Assembly: GCA_031264875.1 (NCBI GenBank)
Contig: JAISDK010000117.1
Location: 1-32,568, forward strand
DNA length: 32,568 nucleotides
Reading direction: 5' to 3'
From: Prevotellaceae bacterium
GTDB lineage: Bacteria > Bacteroidota > Bacteroidia > Bacteroidales > UBA932
Part shown: positions 15,507 through 24,523 of the stretch, in pieces
Layout of the letters: each line of letters begins with the position of its first letter
Numbering within the stretch: the stretch's first letter is position 1
Notes under the pieces: model-generated
Database searches by the model: none
What the model was told of the DNA's origin: nothing
The model's input: only the letters and a program-made list of their open reading frames with translations
Program-made: the position numbers and the translations under genes

Positions 15507-17039
15507 TTAAATCAATCCGCCCGAACTGTCGGCAAGTATTTTCTTACCTTTCTCTATTGCCTCGTCTATTGTTCCCACCTGGTTGAAAGCCGATTCGGGG
15601 TATTCATCGACTTCTCCGCCAAGAATCATTTTAAATCCGCGGATGGTTTCTTCTATCGGCACCATCACGCCCTTTATTCCGGTGAACGCTTCGGCCATGT
15701 GGAAAGGCTGCGACAGGAATCGCTGTATTCTTCTCGCTCTCAATATGGCCGACTTGTCGGATTCCGACAGTTCTTCCATGCCCAGTATGGCGATAATATC
15801 CTGCAGTTCCTTGTACTTTTGCAGAATCTGAATCACTTTCTGTGCCGTATCGTAGTGTTCGTCACCTATAATCAGCGCGTCAAGGATTCTGGAAGACGAC
15901 TCCAGCGGATCAACCGCAGGATAGATTCCGAGTTCGGAAACCTTTCTGCTCAGCACGGTTGTAGCGTCGAGATGGGCAAATGTTGTTGCGGGAGCAGGGT
16001 CAGTGAGGTCGTCCGCAGGGACATACACCGCCTGCACCGAAGTGATTGAACCGTATTTGGTGGAGGCAATACGTTCCTGCATCACGCCCATTTCCGTTGC
16101 CAGCGTAGGCTGGTAGCCTACAGCAGAAGGCATTCTGCCCAGCAGAGCGGACACTTCGGCTCCTGCCTGCGTGAAACGGAAAATGTTGTCGATAAAAAAC
16201 AGAATGTCCTTGCCTCTGCCGGTTTCTTCAATTCCTTCGTCTCTGAACGCTTCGGCAACGGTTAATCCCGACAGCGCAACGGAAGCGCGCGCACCGGGAG
16301 GCTCGTTCATCTGTCCGAATATAAGGGTTGTCTGCGATTTTTTCAGTTCCTCGTAATCCACAAGAGAGAGGTCCCAGTTTCCCTTTTCCATTTCCTCGCG
16401 GAATCTGTCGCCGTAGCATATTATATTCGATTCAATCATTTCTCTGAGCAGGTCGTTTCCTTCGCGTGTTCTTTCTCCTACGCCTGTAAACACGGAATAG
16501 CCTTTGTATCCTTTGGCAATGTTGTTTATCAGCTCCATGATAAGCACGGTTTTACCTACTCCGGCGCCGCCAAACAGACCGATCTTGCCTCCCTTCTGGT
16601 AAGGCGCCAGCAAGTCAATCACCTTGATGCCGGTGAAAAGAATTTCCTTGTCGGTGGACAGGTCTTCGAATTTGGGAGGATCGCGGTGTATGGGATACGA
16701 CCCCAGCTTCGAGATGACGTTCAAATCATCGACGGGCTTTCCCGTTACATTCAACAGGCGGCCTTTTACCTGTTCGCCGACAGGCATGGTTATTGGAGAA
16801 CGTAAGGCTTTGACTTCCATTCCCCTGTAAAGTCCGTCGGTTGCGTCGAGCGCTATTGTCCTGACAGTGTTTTCCCCAATATGCTGCTGACATTCAAGTA
16901 TCAGTGACGGATGATTTTCCCGAACAATTTTCAGTGCATCATGGATGCGTGGAAGTTCCGATACGCCGTCAAAAATTACATCGACAACAGGCCCTATGAC
17001 CTGCGTTATATGTCCGATTTGTTTTACTATTTCATTCAT
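15507..17039 (-). CDS. atpD: F-type ATP synthase catalytic beta subunit
   Basis: A 510-residue F1 beta subunit that carries the catalytic nucleotide sites of the ATP synthase. Walker A is GGAGVGKT (157-164), with the catalytic GERTREGNDL segment, Walker B around LFFIDNIFRF, and the conserved ALLGRMPSAVGYQPTLATEM region all intact. Length fits Bacteroidales homologues. A strong promoter lies 41 bases upstream. It is odd that atpC (epsilon), which normally follows atpD in Bacteroidota, is absent; gldB follows instead. The remaining ATP synthase genes are not in the window. Confidence 0.98.
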   Translation of the reverse strand: MNEIVKQIGHITQVIGPVVDVIFDGVSELPRIHDALKIVRENHPSLILECQQHIGENTVRTIALDATDGLYRGMEVKALRSPITMPVGEQVKGRLLNVTGKPVDDLNVISKLGSYPIHRDPPKFEDLSTDKEILFTGIKVIDLLAPYQKGGKIGLFGGAGVGKTVLIMELINNIAKGYKGYSVFTGVGERTREGNDLLREMIESNIICYGDRFREEMEKGNWDLSLVDYEELKKSQTTLIFGQMNEPPGARASVALSGLTVAEAFRDEGIEETGRGKDILFFIDNIFRFTQAGAEVSALLGRMPSAVGYQPTLATEMGVMQERIASTKYGSITSVQAVYVPADDLTDPAPATTFAHLDATTVLSRKVSELGIYPAVDPLESSSRILDALIIGDEHYDTAQKVIQILQKYKELQDIIAILGMEELSESDKSAILRARRIQRFLSQPFHMAEAFTGIKGVMVPIEETIRGFKMILGGEVDEYPESAFNQVGTIDEAIEKGKKILADSSGGLI

Positions 17040-17079
17040 TTATATATATTTACTGTCCCTTTACAGGGTAATTAACGCG

Positions 17080-17110
17080 CAAAAGTAAGAAAAAACGGTG
17101 AATGTACAAA
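17080..17110 (-). promoter_or_regulatory. Promoter of atpD-gldB
   Basis: On the minus strand TTTG (17107-17110), exactly 19 bases, then TACTTTTG (17080-17087): a full match to the Bacteroidetes consensus, 41 bases before the atpD start. Confidence 0.8.
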
Positions 17111-17159
17111 TTAAACCGTCGTGTTAAAGTGTTGCATATACCTGTTGTTTTTAACATTT

Positions 17160-18716
17160 TCAGGCTCCTACTACTGTAACTGTTTTTCCGTTTACCGTTT
17201 TCCTGTGTATATAGATTTTATCGCTCCATTTGATTTTCTTGCGACGGTCGAAAACAACCATCCATCCTTCGTTGCAGCCGCATGTATCCATGTAGCGGAC
17301 AGTCTGTTGCAGACCCTTTTCCAGATATTTGACGCCATAGCATATTTTCAGTTCTATTGGATATTTCCTGTCCCCATATATAATGCAAAGATCGATGCGA
17401 CCCGCACCTATCGCCATTTCGCGGATAATCTGTCCGCCTCCATTGACCACCCTTTGCAGAAATGCCATCATCACCAGATGCGGCGCCGCTTCCCGGTAGT
17501 CAATTTTTTTCATGTACATTTCGCTGTTTTCGCGCCAAAACTGCTGAAAGTCACGCATCAGGTAATCCATGTCTATCTGTCCGTTCTTCAGATAGCGGGG
17601 CATCTCATACGGGTATTGCGGGTCTTTCAGAGCTTCCTGTGCGGAAAATGACAGTTTGCGTATAATTATTTCAGCATAAATGGGATTTGCCGGTTTTACT
17701 ATTGAGTTCACCACGCAAATCAGTCCCAAATCCTGTGCATACAGAAAATCGTCCGATTCCCTGTCGATAAGTTCTTCGCCGAGTATTAAGGGTTCTATTA
17801 CACTGCGTACCCGTTCTTCCTTAAGCCGTTCGAGCAGGCTGTCGATATGTGTGGGACGATTGAGGATAATATTTTGAATAGCTTCGTTCACCAGTTCTGC
17901 CGTGACGGGTTTTGAATAGTCCGACTGCAACAGTTTCACAATCGCTTCGCGGGCAATGGCATTAACTATCCATGGCTGTCCCTGCGTCTGTTCCCATGCA
18001 AGTTCAATAGCATCCTCTTCAAATTTCTGTCCGTTTTCTTCGGTATGCTGCCGGTAAAGGGAGGCGATTTCTTCCCTGGTGAAATTGTTCAGTGTAAAAG
18101 TCTCCGTAACTATGTTAAACGGACTTGCACTGCCGAGCGTCTGCCCGTCGGGACGCACCTTTGCCTTATAGTCGCGAATGTTACGCATACCAACCAGAGC
18201 TATGGAATGTACAAAAGGCACTGTGCTACGGTCATTATAACCGTCCCGCAATTGACGGAGGAAGGATATTAATGTTCCTTCGCTAAGGCAGTCGGCTTCG
18301 TCGAATAACATAACCAAAGGTTTGTCAAGCAACATGCAAAACAGTGTAAGCTCGGTATTTAATACCCCTGTAAAATTATCATAATCGGCTTCCTGTGCAA
18401 ATTCAGCGCTGTGAGGAATACCCGAAAATCGAAGTGTATTTTTAATCTTTTTTACAATTTCCGGTATGCCTTCTTTCGGTTCGCCAATCTCCTGCATACG
18501 TTCCAGAGAGCAATATACAGCGTAATATCTTCCCGATTCGTTGAGCCGCCGAGCCAAATCTCTGATATAGGTTGTTTTCCCGCTCTGGCGCGCCGCATGA
18601 ATAACAAAGTACTGTTTCTCGTCAATCAACTGTTCCACGCCTTTCAATCGGGTAGAAGCTTCTATCATATAATGTTCGTTACTGTTACAGGGTCCTGCTA
18701 TGTTGAAGTATCGCAT
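17160..18716 (-). CDS. AAA ATPase with C-terminal PD-(D/E)xK nuclease-like domain
   Basis: A 518-residue P-loop protein of a group common in Bacteroidales. The N-terminal ATPase has an atypical Walker A AARQSGKT (41-48, first Gly replaced by Ala), Walker B VMLFDEAD (135-142) and a downstream sensor-like SIALVGMRNIRDYK. After a winged-helix-like middle region, the C-terminus has D442 and E455-x-K457 in GRIDLCIIYGD and KYPIELK, the pattern of PD-(D/E)xK nuclease folds. The biological role of this group is unclear. It is divergent from the Ter-like module and shares 166 bases of upstream DNA with it. Confidence 0.8.
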   Translation of the reverse strand: MRYFNIAGPCNSNEHYMIEASTRLKGVEQLIDEKQYFVIHAARQSGKTTYIRDLARRLNESGRYYAVYCSLERMQEIGEPKEGIPEIVKKIKNTLRFSGIPHSAEFAQEADYDNFTGVLNTELTLFCMLLDKPLVMLFDEADCLSEGTLISFLRQLRDGYNDRSTVPFVHSIALVGMRNIRDYKAKVRPDGQTLGSASPFNIVTETFTLNNFTREEIASLYRQHTEENGQKFEEDAIELAWEQTQGQPWIVNAIAREAIVKLLQSDYSKPVTAELVNEAIQNIILNRPTHIDSLLERLKEERVRSVIEPLILGEELIDRESDDFLYAQDLGLICVVNSIVKPANPIYAEIIIRKLSFSAQEALKDPQYPYEMPRYLKNGQIDMDYLMRDFQQFWRENSEMYMKKIDYREAAPHLVMMAFLQRVVNGGGQIIREMAIGAGRIDLCIIYGDRKYPIELKICYGVKYLEKGLQQTVRYMDTCGCNEGWMVVFDRRKKIKWSDKIYIHRKTVNGKTVTVVGA

Positions 18717-18811
18717 CGTTATAAAAATTTAATTTCACTTTTCTCATTTTCACTTTTATGATTATTGCTGTCATTATAATAACATTATAATGTGACATAA
18801 AAAATCGCAGA

Positions 18812-18841
18812 CAAAAGTATAAAAAAATATTTATACATTTG
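18812..18841. promoter_or_regulatory. Back-to-back promoter boxes between ATPase and Ter-like module
   Basis: TACTTTTG on the minus strand (18812-18819) faces the ATPase gene, and TACATTTG on the plus strand (18834-18841) lies 41 bases before the AIM24 gene. Both match TAnnTTTG and are only 14 bases apart, so transcription of the two units could interfere or be co-regulated. Clear TTTG -33 boxes are not seen for either. Confidence 0.5.
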
Positions 18842-18882
18842 TCCCCCGAAAATATATCGAATATATAAATAAAGTAAATATA

Positions 18883-19512
18883 ATGAACTGCAAAATAGTA
18901 GGATACGACTATAAAAGCCTGGAAGTGGAACTCAATCCCTCGGAAAGTTTTTTCTGCGAAAAAGGCGCTCTTGTATATCACGAAAACGGTATCGAAAAGG
19001 ATGTTAGAGTAATAGACAAAGGATTAGGCGGTATGCTGAAACGCAAAATATCGGGCGAAAGCATCTTTCTGGTAGAGTTGAACAACCGGTCAGGCGCAGC
19101 GAAAAAAATGCTGATTTCAGGAAAAATGGGGCTGATTCCTGTTGATTTAAAACTGTTTGGAGGCGAAATCATTTGCCGTGCAGGCTATTATGTCGCCTCC
19201 AACAGGAACGTGGACGTTAACTTTTCACTCAACCTGTCATCCTTGATAAGCGACATGCAGCTGGCCATGCAGAAAATATCCGGTGACGCCACCGTTTTCC
19301 TTGATTCTGTCGGTTCGGCTATACGTTTGGACGTCAAAGCAGAATCGTCCGTCTATGTCGATGAAAAACACTTTATTTGTATCAATGCCGGCTCGATAGG
19401 CAATCTTCAGTCCACATTTTCCGCAAGAGGCTTTTTGGGAGGCGAAGGACTGTCGATGTATCACATCACCGGCCCTGCCACAGTGTATGTTTCCACACAG
19501 CAAACGAAATAA
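18883..19512 (+). CDS. AIM24/TIGR00266-family protein
   Basis: A 209-residue beta-rich protein with the hallmarks of the AIM24 family: an early segment VELNPSESFFCEKGALVYHE (residues 15-34), the central GGEIICRAGYYVAS, and a C-terminal glycine-rich GFLGGEGLSMYHITGPATVY (about 184-203). No signal peptide or membrane helix is present, so it should be cytoplasmic. Biochemical function of the family is unknown; members often occur near Ter-type genes. It heads a six-gene run with the next gene 12 bases downstream, and a promoter box is 41 bases upstream. Confidence 0.85.
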   Translation: MNCKIVGYDYKSLEVELNPSESFFCEKGALVYHENGIEKDVRVIDKGLGGMLKRKISGESIFLVELNNRSGAAKKMLISGKMGLIPVDLKLFGGEIICRAGYYVASNRNVDVNFSLNLSSLISDMQLAMQKISGDATVFLDSVGSAIRLDVKAESSVYVDEKHFICINAGSIGNLQSTFSARGFLGGEGLSMYHITGPATVYVSTQQTK

Positions 19513-19524
19513 AAATTATTTATT

Positions 19525-20580
19525 ATGAGACGATTACCTATATATTTTCTAATTGACGTTTCCGAATCCATGGTTGGAGAGCCTGTCGGTCTGGTGCAGG
19601 ATGGAATGTCAACAATAATAAAAGACCTGCGTACAGACCCTTACGCCCTGGAAACAGTCTATATTTCCATTATTGCTTTCGCCGGAAAAGCACAGAAAAT
19701 CACGCCACTGATGGAGTTATTCAACTTTTATCCGCCCAAGCTTCCTGTCGGAGGCGGCACTTCCCTCGGTAAAGCCCTTGATTTTTTGATGAACGATATA
19801 TCCGGCTCGGTAAAGAAAACTACCCTGGAAGAAAAAGGTGACTGGAAACCAATTGTTTTTCTGTTCACCGACGGTAACCCAACCGACAATTTCGACAGCA
19901 GCTTTGAACGCTGGAATCAAAAATACCGTCGAAGTGCAAACCTGATTGTCGTTGCCATAGGAACAGGGATTGACACGGGTATTTTCGGCAAAATAACCGA
20001 TAATATTCTGGTACTTAAAGATACGGATGCCGAATCTTTCAGAAAATTCTTCAAATGGGTTACGGCCTCTATCAAGACAAGCAGCGTGAGCGTCAGTGAA
20101 ATCAACGACGATGAACTGCATCTGGCTCCCGTAGGCAATGACGGATATTTATCCAAAATCAATTTGAACAAACATCAGGCACACGCGAAAATAGACGACA
20201 ATTATGCGGTCATATTAGCCAAATGCCAGACCACAAAACAGCCTTACCTTATTAAATACCGGAAAAGAATTTCATCCGGACAGTATTCCGAATTTGCTAT
20301 GGATGTGGTGGACTATAAGCTTGTAGGAGCCTATCCTGTAGATAATACCTATTTTGAATTATCGGAAAACACCGAAAGCGGCAGTAAAATAAACACCAGT
20401 TCCTTATCCGGATTTCCGGCATGTCCCTGTTGCGGAAACCAGTACGGATTCAGTTACTGTTCATGCGGAAAAGTGATATGCACCGGTGAAGAGGAAATTA
20501 CAAAATGTCCGTGGTGCGGAGTAGAAGCGCATTTCGGTTTTGGCGAAGGAAGTGCAGATATAACAAGAACAAAAGGTTAA
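19525..20580 (+). CDS. TerY-like von Willebrand factor A protein with zinc-ribbon tail
   Basis: A 351-residue cytoplasmic vWA protein. The metal-ion-dependent adhesion site is complete: D11-x-S13-x-S15 in LIDVSESM, T79 in GGGTSLGKAL and D116 in FTDGNPTD. After the vWA fold (about 1-190) comes a short beta region and then a Cys-rich C-terminus with CPCC (300-303), CSC (312-314), C319 and CPWC (328-331), as in the TerY C-terminal zinc ribbon. TerY proteins act in Ter stress systems and pair with a PP2C phosphatase and a kinase, exactly the two genes that follow. Spacing is 12 bases before and 11 after. Confidence 0.88.
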   Translation: MRRLPIYFLIDVSESMVGEPVGLVQDGMSTIIKDLRTDPYALETVYISIIAFAGKAQKITPLMELFNFYPPKLPVGGGTSLGKALDFLMNDISGSVKKTTLEEKGDWKPIVFLFTDGNPTDNFDSSFERWNQKYRRSANLIVVAIGTGIDTGIFGKITDNILVLKDTDAESFRKFFKWVTASIKTSSVSVSEINDDELHLAPVGNDGYLSKINLNKHQAHAKIDDNYAVILAKCQTTKQPYLIKYRKRISSGQYSEFAMDVVDYKLVGAYPVDNTYFELSENTESGSKINTSSLSGFPACPCCGNQYGFSYCSCGKVICTGEEEITKCPWCGVEAHFGFGEGSADITRTKG

Positions 20581-20591
20581 TATGTATATTT

Positions 20592-22325
20592 ATGGGAATT
20601 AACAATTTTACACCGGAATTATATAAAGTACTGCAGGAAGTCCATCAATCGTTGCAGGAAGTAAATCAAAATGTATCAATAATTCAACAAACTTTATCGA
20701 AAACAGTCGAAATCTTGCAGGGATACACAGCCTTGCAGGAACCGGTTGAAGATACTCAGGAATCGGCCAAAGATCTGCAGGAACCAGCCAAAGATCTGCA
20801 GGAACCGGCCAAAGATCTGCAGGAACCGGCCAAAGACCTGCAGGAATCGGCCAAAGATCTGCAGGAATCGGCCAAAGACACGCAGAAATCGGCCAAAGAC
20901 ACGCAGAAATTGGACGAAGCCCCTCCAGTACCGGACGAAATTTCGACAGAATCAAATGTATTAGAAGTTCAAAATACGCAAGCAAACATGAAGTTAGGAC
21001 AAGAAAACAATACTCCCGAAAACAGGGAAGAAGCAAAAAACAGAGCCTTTGATATTCAAATAAAAAATAAGGATATAAAATTCCCTCCCGGAAAAATAAA
21101 CCAGCAATATGCAATCAACTTTGACATTAAAAATCTCGGAATGCCGGATCTTGCAGAAGTTTCGTTCAAGGGACTGGAAGATGTTGGGTTACGATATTTT
21201 CCCGAAGACGGACAAATAAAGGGTATTCCGGTACAGGCAGGCGAACACAAAATCACAATGCTGTGTAAACGCAATGACTGGACGGAGGGACGGCCTGTTT
21301 TCGAGCGGGACATTAATCTTATTATCAATCATGACCCGCGTTCGCTGTGGCACAATATTCCTACTCCAACAGATATCGAATATTACAAGCCCGACGAAGA
21401 CAGTGAATTTGTGAAAATCGAAAACATGGAAACGGAAACGTCCGAACCCGGCGAAGAAGAATACCGTAGAAAAAATATGATTGCAGCAAGTCAGCGCGGA
21501 CGCTCACATGCCCACGAAGGAAAACCCCGCGACGATGATTTTGCATTGAATTTCAACAAAGAAACAGGATGGTACACAATGGTTGTTGCCGACGGCGCCG
21601 GTTCGGCCAAATACTCGCGGAAAGGTTCCCGGATTGCCTGCGAAACAGCTATTGACGTTTGCAATACGCAATTAGACGTAAACAGCGAAGATTTTGAAGA
21701 AAACATCCGGCTTTTCGAAAAAGCCCAGTCTCCGGAAAATCACGAAAAAATCGTTAGAATACTCTACAACATTATTGGCCAGGCGGCATTCCAGGCATAT
21801 AAAAACATCCAGGAAGAAGCGGAAAAACAACGCTATAACCTGAAAGACTATTCCACAACCCTGATACTTTCGATCAGTAAAAAATTTGATTTCGGCTGGT
21901 TCATCGCCGCATTTTGGGTAGGCGACGGAGGAATAGGCATTTACCGTAAAGAGCCGGAATACCTGAAAATACTTGGAGAACCCGACGGAGGCGAATTTGC
22001 AGGACAGACGAGGTTTTTGACAATGAACGAAATATTTGTATGGAAAAGCATGTCTAAACGCTTGCGTTTCGACATCGTGCCGGATTTTACCGCACTGGTT
22101 CTCATGACTGACGGTGTGACTGACCCGAAATTCGAGACCGACGCCAGCCTCAACAGCACCGGCAAATGGCATACATTGTGGGACGACCTGCAGGGAAAAA
22201 ACGAGGAAAATGCAAAAGTCGATTTTACAGGCGACATAGAACAGTCGGCACATCAATTGCTTAAATGGCTGGATTTCTGGTCGCGGGGTAATCACGACGA
22301 CAGAACGATTGCAATTTTATTTTAA
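20592..22325 (+). CDS. PP2C phosphatase with heptad-repeat and Ig-like N-terminal regions
   Basis: A 577-residue protein. Residues 1-50 are helical; 55-110 are eight seven-residue repeats (LQEPAKD, LQESAKD, TQKSAKD); about 160-245 look like an Ig-like/cadherin-like beta domain containing GLRYFPEDGQIKGIP; and about 295-577 form a PP2C phosphatase. PP2C metal-site motifs are present: DDDF (314-317), VVADGAGS with D334, MTDGVTD, and NHDDRTIAIL at the end. The start at ATG 20592 follows the TerY stop by 11 bases; an upstream in-frame start at 20505 would overlap terY for no reason. It presumably reverses phosphorylation by the adjacent kinase. The N-terminal repeats and Ig-like domain are unusual additions. 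Confidence 0.88.
   Translation: MGINNFTPELYKVLQEVHQSLQEVNQNVSIIQQTLSKTVEILQGYTALQEPVEDTQESAKDLQEPAKDLQEPAKDLQEPAKDLQESAKDLQESAKDTQKSAKDTQKLDEAPPVPDEISTESNVLEVQNTQANMKLGQENNTPENREEAKNRAFDIQIKNKDIKFPPGKINQQYAINFDIKNLGMPDLAEVSFKGLEDVGLRYFPEDGQIKGIPVQAGEHKITMLCKRNDWTEGRPVFERDINLIINHDPRSLWHNIPTPTDIEYYKPDEDSEFVKIENMETETSEPGEEEYRRKNMIAASQRGRSHAHEGKPRDDDFALNFNKETGWYTMVVADGAGSAKYSRKGSRIACETAIDVCNTQLDVNSEDFEENIRLFEKAQSPENHEKIVRILYNIIGQAAFQAYKNIQEEAEKQRYNLKDYSTTLILSISKKFDFGWFIAAFWVGDGGIGIYRKEPEYLKILGEPDGGEFAGQTRFLTMNEIFVWKSMSKRLRFDIVPDFTALVLMTDGVTDPKFETDASLNSTGKWHTLWDDLQGKNEENAKVDFTGDIEQSAHQLLKWLDFWSRGNHDDRTIAILF
20754..20921 (+). repeat. In-frame 21-bp tandem repeat in the PP2C gene
   Basis: Eight units of 21 bases, the central ones nearly identical at DNA level (GCCAAAGATCTGCAGGAACC is the core), encode the seven-residue repeats of the phosphatase linker. 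The outer units are more diverged, as expected of an array that gains and loses central copies. The product would be a charged helical or coiled-coil spacer. Confidence 0.9.
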
Positions 22326-22337
22326 ATATAAACACTT

Positions 22338-23834
22338 ATGGCACAGACTATAAAAATTACAGCAACCGACGGCTCGACCGTTGAGTTCATCGACGAAATA
22401 ATTGGAGCGGGAGGCATGAAAGACGTGTATTTCAGTCCCGACAAATCGTATGTTGTAGCCTTTTTCAGAGATAAGCAGGACTTTAACGCTAAAGACCGGC
22501 TGCAGAACATCACCGGAATTTACCGCGACAAAATATTCAAATCGGAAGGCGGAAACTACTGGCAAGACCTGTATTGCTGGCCTACTAAAATCGTGGAATA
22601 CAACGGAAAGCTGGGTTTAGTCAGCCCTACGTATCAAAAACAGTTTTTTTTCGCAAAAGGTTCCATCAACAATGATATGAATGGAATTAAAGGAAAGGAA
22701 AAGGAAGGAAAATGGTATGCTTCGGCCAAGAATCAAAATAAGATTCTCGCTCCGGAAGAAAAAGGCGACTGGTTCAAATATTTTCAGGTACTCATACGCA
22801 TAAGCCGCGCTGTCAGGCGACTGCATGCCGCCGGACTGGCTCACTCGGATCTGTCGTACAAAAATGTACTGATCGACCCGACTTCGGGCAAAGCCGCAAT
22901 CATCGACATCGACGGCCTGGTAGTTCCCGGAAAATACCCGCCCGATGTGCTTGGCACTCCCGACTTTATAGCGCCGGAAGTGATTTCCACAAAGCATCTG
23001 AAACTCGGCGATCCGGCACGGAAACTGCCCAGCATTGCCACCGACAAGCACGCTTTGGCCGTGATGGTATATATGTATCTGCTGTACAGGCATCCACTGC
23101 GAGGAGGAAAAGTATGGGACCTGGATACCGCCAAAGACGAGGAACTGTCGATGGGATTAAAGGCTTTATTCGTCGAGCATCCTAAAGACAAAGCCAACCG
23201 TGTTAAAATAAGCGATCTGCATCCGGGATGCCTGCCACAGGGCGACCCCGGAAAAATACCATATACCGTATGCGGCCCCTATCTGAAGAAACTGTTTGAC
23301 AGGGCATTTATTGATGCCCTGCACAACCCCCTGGCGCGTCCCACTGCAAACGAATGGGAAGATGCACTGCTGAAAACGGTAGATTTAATGCAGCCATGCC
23401 AAAATCCGGGATGCACCCACAAATGGTTTGTCTTCGATAACTCCACGAAACCGAAATGTCCGTTCTGCGGAACTGAATATCGAGGCGTTCTGCCCGTTCT
23501 CAACCTGTATTCCTCGCGGAGAGCAGGCTCGTTTACGCCCGACGACTACCGGCTAATGGTGTATCACAATCAGTATCTGTATCAATGGCATTCAAACAGA
23601 AACGTTTTCCCGAATGAACGGCTGACCGACGACCAGAAGAAACCCGTCGGATACTTTGTTTTCCACAAAGGTAAATGGATGTTGATAAACCAGAGGCTTA
23701 ACAGTTTGGAAGATAAAACGGAAGGTAAAACAATTCCTGTTGGCCAGGCAGTCGAACTGTCCGACGGAAAACAGATTCTGCTGTCGAAGGAAGACGGGGG
23801 AAGACTGATCATTGTGCAGCTTGTGAAAAACTGA
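22338..23834 (+). CDS. Divergent Ser/Thr kinase-like protein with zinc ribbon
   Basis: A 498-residue protein. The kinase domain spans about 15-350: a glycine loop GAGGMKDVY (23-31), catalytic loop HSDLSYKN with D171 and N176, DID (190-192) replacing DFG, and TPDFIAPE (207-214) as the APE motif. The usual VAIK lysine is not evident: the segment reads VVAFFRDK. A CxxxxC...CxxC zinc ribbon follows (C354, C359, C374, C377), then a beta-rich C-terminal domain. This architecture fits the kinase of the TerY-phosphatase-kinase triad. The catalytic Asp and Asn suggest it may still be active, but the missing Lys leaves that open. Gaps to neighbours are 12 and 14 bases. Confidence 0.85.
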   Translation: MAQTIKITATDGSTVEFIDEIIGAGGMKDVYFSPDKSYVVAFFRDKQDFNAKDRLQNITGIYRDKIFKSEGGNYWQDLYCWPTKIVEYNGKLGLVSPTYQKQFFFAKGSINNDMNGIKGKEKEGKWYASAKNQNKILAPEEKGDWFKYFQVLIRISRAVRRLHAAGLAHSDLSYKNVLIDPTSGKAAIIDIDGLVVPGKYPPDVLGTPDFIAPEVISTKHLKLGDPARKLPSIATDKHALAVMVYMYLLYRHPLRGGKVWDLDTAKDEELSMGLKALFVEHPKDKANRVKISDLHPGCLPQGDPGKIPYTVCGPYLKKLFDRAFIDALHNPLARPTANEWEDALLKTVDLMQPCQNPGCTHKWFVFDNSTKPKCPFCGTEYRGVLPVLNLYSSRRAGSFTPDDYRLMVYHNQYLYQWHSNRNVFPNERLTDDQKKPVGYFVFHKGKWMLINQRLNSLEDKTEGKTIPVGQAVELSDGKQILLSKEDGGRLIIVQLVKN

Positions 23835-23848
23835 CAGCCGTTTTCCGT

Positions 23849-24523
23849 ATGATACAGCATATTTCCTTTGACTTGTGGCTGACCTTGATTAAATCAAACC
23901 CTCTTTTCAAGCGCAAAAGAGCGGAAATGATTGCCGACAGCTTCCGTCCCAAAAATATGAACGTGGAACAGATTGAAGCCCTTGTCCAGCAAAAAGACAG
24001 GGTGTTCGACAGATATAATGAAATGACCGGAGTAAAAATACCGGCGCGCTTCATGTATCTCAGCGTACTGAAAGCCATCGACCCGCAATCCCGCAATGCT
24101 GATATCGAAAGCGTCCTCTGGCTGATGCTACAGTCCAATGAACTGCTAATGGACTATCCTCCACAGCTTTTAAACGATAAGATACCCGATATTCTCAAGG
24201 CTCTGCAGTCGGAAACCGGAAGCCTCAACATTGGAAGCAATACGGGATACATGGAAGGGTCGATACTGCGCAGAGTATTGAAAAAGATGGGCATATATGA
24301 TTTCTTTACCTTTTTTGTGTTTTCGGACGAAATACAGGCATCAAAACCGTCACCTGCTTTTTTCCAGTCAATTCTCGATAGAACCAGCTTCCCGAAATCC
24401 GGAATATTACATATCGGCGACAATCTGAAAACCGATTACCGCGGAGCCGTAAAATTCGGCTTCAAGGCGATACTGCTTACTGACTCAAATTATACTTTAC
24501 ATGACATTAAATCAAAACTCTAA
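23849..24523 (+). CDS. HAD-superfamily hydrolase of the Ter-like module
   Basis: A 224-residue HAD hydrolase with nucleophile D8 in SFDLWLTLI; the position two residues later, usually the acid/base Asp, is W10. Motif II is S130 (NIGSNTGY), motif III K166 (ASKPSP) and motif IV D191 with D196 (HIGDNLKTD). A helical cap lies between about 20 and 110. A non-Asp residue at nucleophile+2 occurs in dehalogenase- and some phosphatase-like HADs. Published surveys of Ter systems place HAD enzymes with phosphoribosyltransferases in a route to a nucleotide-like product; that role here is inferred from context. Its end overlaps the next gene by 23 bases. Confidence 0.82.
   Translation: MIQHISFDLWLTLIKSNPLFKRKRAEMIADSFRPKNMNVEQIEALVQQKDRVFDRYNEMTGVKIPARFMYLSVLKAIDPQSRNADIESVLWLMLQSNELLMDYPPQLLNDKIPDILKALQSETGSLNIGSNTGYMEGSILRRVLKKMGIYDFFTFFVFSDEIQASKPSPAFFQSILDRTSFPKSGILHIGDNLKTDYRGAVKFGFKAILLTDSNYTLHDIKSKL

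Noticed and set aside
20505..20591. Upstream extension of the PP2C protein
   Set aside because: It would overlap the TerY zinc-ribbon coding region by 76 bases, and its Arg-rich residues look like an out-of-frame reading; ATG 20592 gives normal spacing.
21672..22295. 207-codon minus-strand frame opposite the PP2C gene
   Set aside because: Shadow of the PP2C catalytic domain, which has all family motifs on the plus strand.
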